Source: Apoda limacodes
Lineage: Eukaryota; Arthropoda; Insecta; Lepidoptera; Limacodidae
Assembly (NCBI GenBank): GCA_946406115.1
Contig: OX291550.1
Coordinates: 27,008,722-27,072,721, forward strand
DNA length: 64,000 bases
Direction: 5' to 3'
This document shows, in pieces, positions 46,474 to 56,700 of the stretch (position 1 is the first letter of the stretch; each line of letters starts with the position of its first letter). The notes under the pieces are model-generated. The model did no database searches. It saw nothing but the letters and a program-made list of their open reading frames with translations, and was not told where the DNA came from. A program made the position numbers and the translations under genes.

Positions 46474-46628
46474 CCTACTCATATTATAAAGGTGAAAGTA
46501 TGTCTAAATAGCTGGACGGATGTTTTTTACTCTATAATTCGCTAACGTCTGAACAGATTGTTATGAAAATTGGCACGCATATTCTTTACTACCTAGATTA
46601 ACATCCATACATCGGCTACATTTTACGC
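46474..46628 (+). repeat. Lepidopteran Helitron/Lep1-like repeat start
   Basis: CCTACTCATATTATAAAGGT, then AAAGTATGTCTAAATAGC, then TGGACGGATG and CTGAACAGATTGTTATGAAA follow the order of a widespread lepidopteran repeat whose consensus begins CTACTAATATTATAAA. The same family is at 51151. Confidence 0.45.
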
Positions 46629-46636
46629 GTGCGTGC

Positions 46637-46727
<91 letters not shown>

Positions 46728-46745
46728 TGTGCGTGTGTGTGTGTC
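46629..46745. repeat. (GT)n microsatellite, about 115 bp
   Basis: An almost uninterrupted GT run flanked by GCGT units (GCGTGCGTGCGTGC) and broken by single G or C changes near its 3' end. The HTHTHT open frame on the reverse strand is an artefact. Confidence 0.98.
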
Positions 46746-47735
46746 AGTGATCGTGCGACAGGCAGTGTGTGAATGACTAGAATAGAATAGAATGAGTATA
46801 TCCACCCCAGTACACAAAAATGATAAAAGTATTTATGTATATATATTGATAGAATAATATTTGTAAATATATTTTTTAAACAGTATGTCGCATTTATTAA
46901 TTTGTTCCTAGCATTTTCAATTAGTTTTGGTTTAACTTGCTTTTTGAATGTTTTTTTGGAGTGGATAAATAAATTTGATATAAAACACAGTGTTATGTAT
47001 GCGAGCTATAGGTACGGGTGAGAAAACTTAGACCATAGTTGGTGCGACATAGAGCTACGGCTAGTAATCTTGTATAAATCGTGACACGTAAGTTGAAAAG
47101 TTTTTTCTGTTCGATAGTACATTTCTGTACCCTCGGTGAAAACTGATATAGGTCTGAAATGACAGTTTTTGACATAATGGTTTTTAATATTTTGTACCTT
47201 TACATGCGTATTACTTTTTTGTTAATGTTTTTATTCCTTTTGTAAAAAAAAAATAATAAAGATAGGTATTTTTAGCCTCTATACTATGATATATGAAGAA
47301 TAGCAATATATTTAATTTATTTAGAGCAATAAGGGAAATAAACAACTTGTATTATTCATCACATTACAATAAATATGTGTAAAATAATTTAACAAAAATT
47401 ATAGTATTTTACACTAAATCTAGTGGTACGATTGATATTGGTGAAATATGATAGACCTGGAAATTGAAATAGCATTTAAATACATTAAAACTAATATATA
47501 AAAAAAATCCAAAACAAAACTATCATTAAACAGAAGCATCTTTAGTTTGCGATTGTTGAAACACAATAAAATTGTTATATTTACACTAATAAATTATATT
47601 ACACAAAAAAATTGGAAAAAAGGCATGTGTTTAATAATATATCTCAACTTATTTTTTTTCTTTTTCGAGTTCTAGATTGTGTCAAATGATACGATTTGTT
47701 AAGGCAGTGTAATCATATTATTATTGTATTATGTT
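46746..47735. other. AT-rich intergenic sequence, nothing recognised
   Basis: No coding or RNA features seen. Confidence 0.4.
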
Positions 47736-47737
47736 TT

Positions 47738-47852
47738 CGTCCGCCAACCCGCACTAGGCCAGCGTGGTGGGCTATGGCCTAAGCCTCCTTATCTAAGGAG
47801 AGGCCTGTGCCCCTGCAGTGGGGCGTATAACGGCTGAGGCGAATTATGTTTT
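47738..47852 (+). repeat. Lepidopteran repeat tail (CCAACCCGCACTAGGCCAGC...)
   Basis: CGCCAACCCGCACTAGGCCA, GCGTGGTGGGCTATGGCC, GGAGAGGCCTGTGCCCCTGC, then GTGGGGCGTATAACGGCTG. This is the best preserved copy here of a hallmark lepidopteran repeat (LINE 3' end); a second copy is at 13.56 kb. Confidence 0.75.
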
Positions 47853-48410
47853 TAGGGTTATATATCAAAATTGTTAGTTTATGGTTCTAACTATGCAAAT
47901 AAACAAATATTTAAATATGTAAATCATCAGTCTTTTATTTTCATTTTAAAATGGCAAGAATGATATCTTTACTAAAACTAACATACCCTTGTGTCATAAA
48001 CGAGTTATCAGGTACATAATTTTATAGTTAAGTAGTATTAAATCAAAAACACTTACGTTCCTATAAAGTTTCATTCAAATATCTTTAGGCTTCTATAATA
48101 ACTATACTTCCAAAAAACTATTAATATGACACTAAGACATTAAATTATAGCGCTTTCTATCTTACGAATTGTACAAACTCTAGTCCTTTGTAAGAGCTAG
48201 ACAATAGCTAGGTGAGATGCTAGGAAACATGATAAGTAAGGACTACAATATTTCTAAATAACATATAATAAGCTTCTGCTTTCAAAAAACTTTGTAAACT
48301 TTTAAACTAAAAGATAAAAATTTATAATTAACCAAAGCGCTTAATGACATTTGAAAGCAGGTACAGTAAAACAGTAAAGAAATCTTTAAACATTTAATTT
48401 AATTTAAAAC
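47853..48410. other. AT-rich intergenic sequence, nothing recognised
   Basis: No gene seen. Confidence 0.4.
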
Positions 48411-48412
48411 AC

Positions 48413-49042
48413 GTGCAGGAGGTACTAAAAAGGAATGGGTATAAAGTGTACAAACGACAGCCGCGACGTGCACAAAGAAATAGAAAACCTGAAGTGAATA
48501 GACAGGCAGCTTTTATGCCATACCTAAAGGGAGTAACGGACAAAATAGTAACTTTACTAAGTAAATACTCTATCAAGACAGTGTACACACCGCACTCTAA
48601 AATCACCAAACACCTGCGGACAACGAAGGATTCTATTCCCTACCAAAGACCAGGCGTTTACGGGATAGACTGCAGCTGTGGAAGGTCGTACGTAGGCCAA
48701 ACGAAACGCACTATAGCCAAAAGGGTTAAAAAACACATAGCTGCTGTCAAAAACCGACAAACAAATAAATCAGCCATAGCCGACCATCTACTCAATGGCT
48801 CGCAAAATCACTGGATTGAACTTCACGAACCGAAAGTCCTCTCCACTGAGCGCCACTATTATCCACGATTTGTACGCGAAGCTATTGAAATAAAGTAATG
48901 CGACAAAAATTTCAATAGAGAAGATGGATATAGTTTTTCAAAGGCGTTGAATCCTGTGATTCATAGGTTTAAACCACGCGACAGTAATATCGGTGATAAG
49001 CGCAATATGGACATCGTCAGTGCAGTGTGTAGAGAACATTAA
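48413..49042 (+). pseudogene. Penelope-like element: GIY-YIG endonuclease region
   Basis: An open frame of 161 codons (48413-48898) holds the post-RT linker and a GIY-YIG endonuclease: GVY at codons 81-83, a CSCG cysteine pair at 87-90, YVG at 93-95 and QTKRTIAKRVKKH with the conserved arginine and histidine at 104-108. The CxC next to GIY and the order fit the Penelope type, in which GIY-YIG follows the RT and nicks target DNA. A TAA at 48896 interrupts a register that stays open, with family-like sequence (NREDGYSFSKALNPVIHRF), to 49042. The RT is missing, so this is a 5'-truncated copy. GTG, not ATG, opens the frame, so the true start lay upstream. Confidence 0.85.
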
Positions 49043-49230
49043 AACAATGTGAGGGTAGTGGAAGAAACTGCACGAGCGGCCAGAAGTCGACGCCGCGCTT
49101 TTCAGCCAGTACAGCCGTGACCACGATAAGGTGCAATCCTTGTCGAAACGTCGGCACCTAATACAGGTACGTTTCCGTATACGTACTTACGTGCATCGCG
49201 TTAAGACCCGAGTTCTATACTAATAATATG
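49043..49230 (+). other. Likely 3' untranslated end of the Penelope-like element
   Basis: Contains a CCTTGTCGAAACGTCGGCAC motif. An AAACGTCGG-type motif is frequent downstream of the GIY-YIG frame in Penelope-like elements. Confidence 0.5.
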
Positions 49231-49700
49231 TGAAAAACGCGAAAGTTTAAAACTAACTAACATTTAAATAGTAAGTAACATGGCAATAAAAGTTTTCTCA
49301 GATCGAATAGCATAAAATTTTTGTTCCTCTGTTAAATCTGGAAGTAATATGTCACCGGTCGAATCATATCGGTCAAATTAATAATTTAAAAAAAATAGGA
49401 CTCATGAGCACTTGGTTCATTATAATCCAAAAGAGAGATCAGATCTGCTTTTTTCTCTGCTGCTATAGGTACTGGTCCAACGTAACACTTCTTAATACTC
49501 TCTAAATTAATACGTTGTTCATATCTTTTGTTTCTTTCCGCATATGACATAGAATTGTAATCGATAGCTCCGTAGCTCTGTTTGTAACTAAATATAGGAA
49601 ACTGATTTTGTGGTATACTTCAAAATTTGAATATTCAGCCACACAAACTTTTCGCCTATGGAATTTACTTTCTTTATTTGAAGTTGTTTTTTGGAAAAAT
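49231..49700. other. Intergenic sequence, nothing recognised
   Basis: AT-rich with no clear features. Confidence 0.35.
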
Positions 49701-49736
49701 CAGCAAAATCATCAAAATCTTTCTAACACATTTCTA

Positions 49737-50190
49737 TTACAGAAAGTTGATTAGTACGATTAGAAGAACTTCGTACCAACTGACACCAATCTCTTGGTCT
49801 CTCATAGAAGTGCGCTTTGTATTTCGTTGTATCAAAGCATGATAAGAATCTACTTCCAAATGTGTGTGACCAGGTACTAGAAATTTGTGTTCTGTAGTAG
49901 TTAAGTTTTCTGAGTTCTGCACAAGTATGAATGGCATTGTTGCTACCACGGAATTCTTACTTTGCCCGGCGCATGAATCTGAGTACATAATCAATTTTGA
50001 CGCGTTTGGATGCAATAGTGGTCAAAGATTAATAACAAAGTCGTACAAGCAGGAAGAACTTTGATTTGCTCCTCTGCCTCCACTTGATTCTGGCCACATG
50101 TAGCAATAAGCATAATTAGTTTTCGCGAATGAACGTACTCTATCTCTTTCGCGCCAGTAAGAACCTCACGCATAAGAAGATAGAATTACC
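49737..50190 (-). pseudogene. Transposon-like protein remnant (SDSCAGQ...PGHTHLEVD)
   Basis: The reverse strand reads, in two frames, LIMLIATCGQNQV near 50130 and then SKLIMYSDSCAGQSKNSVVA and HKFLVPGHTHLEVDSYHALI at 50010-49830. Proteins with SDxCxGQN followed by KFLxPGHTxxEVDxxHAxIE are found in many copies in insect and other animal genomes. The spaced acidic residues and GHT suggest an RNase-H-like nuclease of a DNA transposon, but I cannot name the superfamily. A frameshift near 50010 and no surrounding frame make it a remnant. Confidence 0.45.
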
Positions 50191-50780
50191 GAATTGTATC
50201 AGTTGACACCAACAGACGTTTTGAAATGCTTGCAAGGAGTTGACAAGATTTTGGATGTAACTAAATTGTATTAATAGACACGAATGTAATAGTTCATAAG
50301 CAGTCTCGTGAAAAATAATGTAGATCGAAATATATTAGAAGAAACCAAATTTTGACATTGGTTATTAAGTTCTAAATGTATTATATAGAATAACATCATT
50401 ATTCACGTTATTGATATTTAAAGATGCAATCGCGAACAACAATACATTTTTAATTATATCATAACACACAATCTTATATGAATATACTGTCTGTGAGTAA
50501 GATGATTAAACTAATTTTGTATTATTTTACACTTATAATTTAAACAAGGTCTATTCAATTTTATGAGTGGATGTCAAGTTATATTATCACACACAAGGCA
50601 TTAAAGACTCTTCGCTGATATAAGTTAATTTATATTATTGTGCAGGAAAATATCTCCGTATTCAGTACAGCTAAGGCTACGTGGATAAGATAGATAAAAA
50701 GAGCAATTGACACTGATTAGATATGTCTAATAATCTAATAAGTACTATAAGTCGACTTATATCAGTTTTCACCGAGGGTA
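50191..50780. other. AT-rich intergenic sequence, nothing recognised
   Basis: No gene seen. Confidence 0.35.
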
Positions 50781-50789
50781 CAGATTTGT

Positions 50790-51145
50790 CCTGCACAGAT
50801 GACCGCCATTTGGGTTCAACTTACGTGCCACGAACTATAGGAGGATGGAGTTACAGGAGCGCAGAAATTAAGTTCACGGAGTAAATCAGGACAATCTGTG
50901 TGACCGCATAATATATCGTGAAGCAAAGACATACCAAGTAATTTTCTCCTATCATACAAAGAAAGCAAATTATGATGATTATATGATTCTTGGTACGATG
51001 TAGCTTTATATTTGTCTTTATAGTTCAAGTGACGTAAGAACATACGTTGTATTTGTTCAATTTGATCTAAGTATCTTTTATACATTTGTGACCATATACT
51101 ACTACTGTATTCTAAATTGCTACGAATCTAGGCAAAATACAGACT
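50790..51145 (-). pseudogene. LINE RT C-terminal fragment, reverse strand
   Basis: The reverse strand reads RSNLEYSSSIWSQMYKRYLD, then IEQIQRMFLRHLNYKDKYK, then LLSLYDRRKLLGMSLLHDIL and CPDLLREL. This is the conserved post-RT region of Jockey/CR1-like LINEs (LEYxSxIWxPxY, IExIQxxFLRxL, LxxRRxxxxLxxLY). The fragment lacks the catalytic domain and is not the same family as the 36.9-kb LINE. Confidence 0.75.
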
Positions 51146-51150
51146 TTTAA

Positions 51151-51430
51151 TCCTACTAATATTATAAATGAAAAAGTTTGTAAGCCTCGATGGATGTTTG
51201 TTACTCAGTCACGCTTTAACCACTGGGTGGATCGGGATAAAACTTGGCATACATATAGGTTAGGTCCTGGAATAGCATATAGGCTTTTTAATCTTGAAAA
51301 TTCAAAAGTTCCTGCGAGAATAACAGAGTTTAAAGAACTATTGCTTTATGATTAATTTGATTTTAATTAATTAATTGGAGTTAAGGAGTTCCACGCCGAT
51401 AACCGAATATAGAGCGGGCGGAGCCGCTGG
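51151..51430 (+). repeat. Lepidopteran Helitron/Lep1-like repeat
   Basis: CCTACTAATATTATAAATGA, AAAGTTTGTAAGCCTCGATG, GATGTTTGTTACTCAGTCAC, then AAACTTGGCATACATATAGG and GAGCGGGCGGAGCCGCTGG, in the order of the abundant repeat whose consensus begins CTACTAATATTATAAATG and ends with a GC-rich hairpin. It directly abuts the reverse-strand LINE fragment. Confidence 0.55.
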
Positions 51431-51985
51431 CAAAGTCTTGTACATGTTAAATTATTGAAAGGTTTACAGGTCCTTAGAACAAACCCATCATCAAGTTTCT
51501 AATGAGCAATAGCTTGAATATGATCCGACAGTGAACATTTATTATTTATCATTATGCCGAGATCACGGACTTGATTCACTCGTTCAATATTACCAAAGGC
51601 ATATGAATAAATTATTTCGATTTACGCTTAAACAAATATTAAAAAATCAAGGGATTGTAGAATCTTATGAAACTATAACCATCGAGCTGTTTATTTATTT
51701 ATTTATTGTAGTCACAATGCAAAATTAAATTCATGGAACTTCGGAGATTATGGATGATTAATTCTATATAAACAATCTTTACGGAAAGCGGCGTATTTAC
51801 GTCAGTAGTTCGCTAAATATTGTAGTTCGTTTGTTATCGGCAATTTCCGCTACCTGTCGTTACTTATGGACTTATGCATCTGAGAACTGAATTAAAACTT
51901 TAAGAAGGGTACCTATACAATTAAAAAAGATGACATTTTTTTTTCTTACCCTGGCATGTGCTGTTCTCCAAAATCTTAAATTATG
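51431..51985. other. Intergenic sequence, nothing recognised
   Basis: A 65-codon frame at 51531-51728 has no domain. Confidence 0.35.
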
Positions 51986-51989
51986 AATT

Positions 51990-52200
51990 TATTCAAATTC
52001 AATATAATTTATTCAGTTTAGGCTACAATAATTGAGCACTTATGAATGTCACTTCACCATCGGTTCGTAAGTCTACAGGGCGGGAGACCTTGTACTGAGA
52101 AGAACCGGCAAGAAACTCAGCAAGGGCATTTCTTTTCTCCCTTTCTCTTACAGCGTCCAATTAAAATATTGGAAAATGCCCTCCCTATCATAAAAGGACA
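51990..52200. repeat. Lepidopteran repeat piece (AGAAGAACCGGCAAGAAACTC)
   Basis: The GAGAAGAACCGGCAAGAAAC motif with a preceding GGGCGGGAGACC and a following TTTCTTTTCTCCC is a common lepidopteran LINE-associated signature. The boundaries are unclear. Confidence 0.45.
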
Positions 52201-53590
52201 CTTTCCATTACAAACATAAAAAAACATGAAATATAAGGCACAAGTACAAAATAAAAAAGTATCTAATATAAACAAAGGCAGTTTATGTATTCATCACTAA
52301 GAAATAATCAATGTCTTACAGTATTAATAAACAAAACAAAAAAGTAAGACTAAATACTAAGAATACAAAGAAGTTTGCAAGAGCAGACCAGCCTCCACAG
52401 GCGGCACCCGTTCACAAGTATGACACATGAATCAGCCATCGCTTCGCTCAACCATGTTTTACGGAACGTTACGACCCAACACACATGCCACCACCGCAGA
52501 GAGTTTGAGAGAGCATGACACACACAAGCAACTCCAATAAAACTTCGATTGTACTAGTTACAATGTGTGTAGTAAAGGAACAAAATATAAGAGCAGAAGA
52601 TTGGAAGGTTCGTAATGCTTTCGTTCTTGTTACTAATAGAAAATGTTACTGACCAGTATATTAGGTGTTTAAATATTAAATTGCCGCTTTAACGCACTGG
52701 CAACTTTGAATAAAATAATGTGAACCTGCATAGTGGCAGATTTACAACAACAAAAAGGGTAGATACCTTGAATAGTACATTGTGTATTAAGGGTCGTAAG
52801 GAGAAAATTAATTAAAACAAAAGTAGTAACTTTTTTATGGGACCATGTACACACTTTTACAACAAATAAATAAATTTATATATTTTATCTAACAACTTTG
52901 TAAAAATACATACTACAATATTTCAGACTATGTAGATGATAAAAATCCATGGGACTGAAGATGCTCATTTACAGGACGCATAGGTAAACCAAAGTGGAAA
53001 TAATATATATAATATATAATTGTACGGCTGAAATTTTTTATTTGAAAACATTGATTGTATTTGTATTTTTAATGATTTTTCTTCTCCGGATTCTTCTTAG
53101 AGTAGAAATCAACAACATTGTGAACCAAAATTTAATAGTAAATTTTATAAATAATAAAATAGTATTTCATAACTTTGACGATTCAAAAGTGTTTGTAAAA
53201 ACCTAATTTAAAAAAAAATTACTTTGACTTATGTAAAACATAATAATCTGGGCAATATATGCATTGATATAAACAAAAAACGCTTTTTTGGGGGGCTCAA
53301 TGACCTTATGAATATTTTAATTCTATTTGTAAAAGTTTTATGTTAGTCTAACAGGTGGCGTTACTTACAATATAAATCGCGTTATGGTTTGCTACCTTAA
53401 GAAGATTAAAGTAAGTTTCGAACATGCGTGTTACACCGTTACCGCTAATATGAATGTCTAATGTACATTTTGCGAGATAATAACATTTTTTTATTAATTT
53501 TTAATTAATGTCTTGTAGTACCTGATGGTGCGTTTTACCGTCGTCATCGGCTTCGTATTTTCGTATCACGCTGTGGAATTTTCTTATATT
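52201..53590. other. Intergenic sequence, nothing recognised
   Basis: AT-rich with one less AT-biased patch (52380-52560); no gene-like frame. Confidence 0.4.
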
Positions 53591-53614
53591 CATTAAATAC
53601 TTTCTTTTCCTAGT

Positions 53615-53985
53615 TCACACAGAGTGCATCGTTATATAACTGAAATACTTCATACCCTTATGCCTTAGATTCTTCATACATGTCCTTTTTTTACCGGATG
53701 CCGGACCAATGAATACACAGACCCTCACTCGAAATCGCAACCGCGTAACGGGGAACTCCCGTCGCCCTGGCGCTGACTCACCTTCGAGTTCAAGGCTCAC
53801 GCTGGTCGGAGGAACGACCCCAAGAGCGACAGCCCAAGCCGAGGCACTCCCCGCGGGAAGCCCTTTAGCGTTGGGTGCTATTTGGACTGTGACTCCTTCA
53901 GAGACTCGCCCCAAAAAGTCTGATGAATCAGTAACGGCTGCATGAGCCAACTGCAGTAGACAGTCCAAAAAAAAAGTGTCGGACA
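53615..53985 (-). repeat. GC-rich repeat with a conserved open frame, copy 2
   Basis: The reverse-strand frame of 123 codons reads DFLGRVSEGVTVQIAPNAKG, LPAGSASAWAVALGVVPP, then SLELEGESAPGRREFPVTRL. It aligns residue by residue with copy 1 at 41.3 kb, diverging at many positions but keeping the frame. It stops aligning after the VTRLR block; the downstream DISCNLEDAD part is absent. Confidence 0.6.
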
Positions 53986-53989
53986 AGAG

Positions 53990-55800
53990 CTCTTAGGGCA
54001 TGTTTTTTTAATATATGCTAAAATACATCACTTTTTCATTTGCTACTAAAAGTCTATATTTTATTTTATATTCCTTTAGTATACATAAATAAGTTATGAC
54101 ATTCAATATTTATAGCAACTCTGTGAATCCTTGCTATATTTGCATTTGCATGCATTTTTACGAATATATAACCAGGTTTGCTCGCATCCTATGTATCAAT
54201 GTATGACTTCACGGGTGTAAGCAGTCACTGGTTAATCAAAATGTGAGGGGCACCTTCACCAACCACTGCGTGACAGGTTGTCATGTGAGCCCATCACTGC
54301 AACACTAGTTGTATACTTATCGTGACGATTTTAAAAAAAGGCTATGGTACTTACAGACATTTGTTCACAGAAAGGTTTGTTTCGCTCATTGACTTGCTTA
54401 GAAAATGGTTTTGCTTTTGCCCATAAATTCCACTGATAATAGTATATGTCCCTAGGTTCGATATGAAGGAACATGTCTGTCTCTTTAACATCTGTCTTAC
54501 TTTGTTAGTTTAGGAAAACTAATTAAAATTAATTTTGTGTAATTATTGGGTTTTTTTATTTATAATCTTATACATGGAGTTTCTATATCAATTTTTCTGG
54601 GATTTTCTGGACCGCTTACCCTTGATTGCTGGATGGCAAACCAAGTCGTATATCTATACCCAAATAATAAAATAAATTCAAGGCAATTAAATAATAGAGC
54701 AAGTAAGAGAATGTGTACCTTGTAAGTACAAAACCGATTAATTAAGTTCCTATTTGGTGGCGCCACCGCGCGGCGACAATGCGCCAACGCAGATAGATAA
54801 GCTGCTGATGTATTATTTTGTTCAGCAATTAGTGCGTATCGATGTAACCTAACCACGCAATTTATTTGAACAACAAAAGATTTCTTTGCATTAGTTACAG
54901 TACATTGCTTGTTTTAATTTAGGTATATTAATCAAAACAATTAAGCAATAATGTAACTAAGGCATCTTACCTTACTGCCGAACTAGCCTTAGGTCTCTCT
55001 TTTTTTTTGTAATCTGTTTGTTCTCATACTGTTTTTCTTTATTTATCATGTGTTTTTTCTACGACCATTCACTCAGGACGAAACTCTCCTAAAATATCTT
55101 ATGATCTTATAGATATAGGTGATTGATTGGCCAGGACAGCACTAGCTTATGTAAAATATCATATATATCTGGCCGCTAAAATGCATGAACTAATCAAACA
55201 TAAAACTGAACTTGCACCGAAATGCATTGAGAATTGCGTGACTTAAACAGAATAATTAGGAGACGAGCAGCATTGAAGAAAACCCTATGTGCATGATGGG
55301 GGATGATGAAAGTAGATACACGAATCAAATACGTAGATCCAGTCCTAGATTTTTCTTGTTACAGTACTTTTATTGTGAAGAACTGACAACATTAAAAAGT
55401 AAAAGTCATTGGATTACGAGACGATTATTACCTACATTGCTGGTTTATGGTTTATAATATGTTGATCCTAAACTTAACATCCGTGGTTAAGAACTTAAGC
55501 ACTAAGCAACTTAAAACTTATAAACTTAAGTTGCGATAATAAACAGTCTACTAATTTGTAAAATTTTGAAATTATAAACAGAATATTCTAGTCAGTGTAT
55601 AAATATCGCTACAAATAATTATTTTGTGGTAGAGGAAGGCGACATAGACGATGGAAAGCGTAGATAGCACGCGTACCGTGCTGTATTGTCATTTGTAAAT
55701 TTGTAATGTCTTGCTAGACCTATGAATACTTAAGATCGTAATAATAAATGTGGCTTTCAACTCCATTAAACACTATTATACATTTTTGTACAATACTTTT
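53990..55800. other. Intergenic sequence, nothing recognised
   Basis: Short frames only (for example 54560-54856, reverse) with no domain. A GCGCCACCGCGCGGCGACAA-like patch near 54760 is a local GC spike. Confidence 0.4.
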
Positions 55801-55809
55801 CAGTTTATA

Positions 55810-56164
55810 ATTCCAAATCTGACCCCACATGGAATATTGCTGCTACCTTTGGAAGGGTGCACCAAGGTACTAGATCTGTGTGAATAGTTGAGGATCCTAA
55901 ATCCTATAACCTATCGGTATTGAACCCTCAGTCTAAGGTGAAAGCTCGTATAGTGGGCTATGTCCCCAAAATTTGTTCGTAATGACACCTATGGCTACTT
56001 TACACCATCGCACCGCTTTTAATTGGCAGGGAATTGATCCTTACACCTAATATGTACCTTTAATTTTATTATCTCACACTGTGCTGTTTCAGAAGTTCAC
56101 GATCATTTCAATTGTAGAATGAACTTCTGGTCGAGGTTCTTTCCTTGGGACTACGGTTTAGGTC
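55810..56164 (+). pseudogene. LINE remnant, 5' part of a split copy
   Basis: CTGACCCCACATGGAATATT and GCTGCTACCTTTGGAAGGG match the PHMEYCCHLWAG region of the 36.9-kb LINE. TACACCATCGCACCGCTTTT and GGCAGGGAATTGATCC match its later part. The copy is interrupted at about 56165 by an inserted dispersed repeat. Confidence 0.7.
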
Positions 56165-56578
56165 CTCCTTTGTTGTCCATCTGTCTGTCTGTCAAGACCC
56201 TTGTTCCTAGAAACGCGTAAAGATATCAAGTTAAAATTAATATTAAATACTAAATTCTACGGTTCCTTGAGGCTGTGAAAAAATCAAGCTTGTAGGTCAA
56301 CGCATTAAAAAAATACGGCCATTTATGTCGCATATTTTTGCATTTACTAATAAATCGAAACCTATGTGGTACTTCCCGTTGACTTAGGAAGATAAAATTT
56401 GGCAAAAAGCAAGATGTTACACCACAAATATAGGTAAAAATACAAAAACTGATAATTAAGACATAAACCTGTTAGACTTGATCTAATTACGGAAGAACTA
56501 TCTACATATAATAAGTTTGTACGGAACCCTCGTTGCGCATGCTAGATTCGCACTTGGCTGGTTTTTTTAAAGTCAACA
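56165..56578 (-). repeat. Lepidopteran dispersed repeat nested in a LINE
   Basis: CATCTGTCTGTCTGTCAAGA, GAAACGCGTAAAGATATCAA and the terminal TTCGCACTTGGCTGG show the same order as 18525-18905. LINE sequence lies on both sides. Confidence 0.8.
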
Positions 56579-56700
56579 TCAGGCAACCCGCGAGTAATGT
56601 CCATTGAATTACCAACGTTTATAGGCTATAACCGCTCATCAACATGTAGATCTGCAGGACAAATACTAAGCGCACTACCATTAAGGTGGATTAGATATTA
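56579..56700 (+). pseudogene. LINE remnant, 3' part of a split copy
   Basis: GGCAACCCGCGAGTAATGTC, ACGTTTATAGGCTATAACCG and CACTACCATTAAGGTGGATT correspond to 37441-37545 of the related LINE (GGCAACACGCGAGTGATGCC ... CACCTTAGTGG). Confidence 0.65.

Noticed and set aside
46623..46817. Reverse-strand HTHTHT-rich frame
   Set aside because: Translation of the (GT)n microsatellite.
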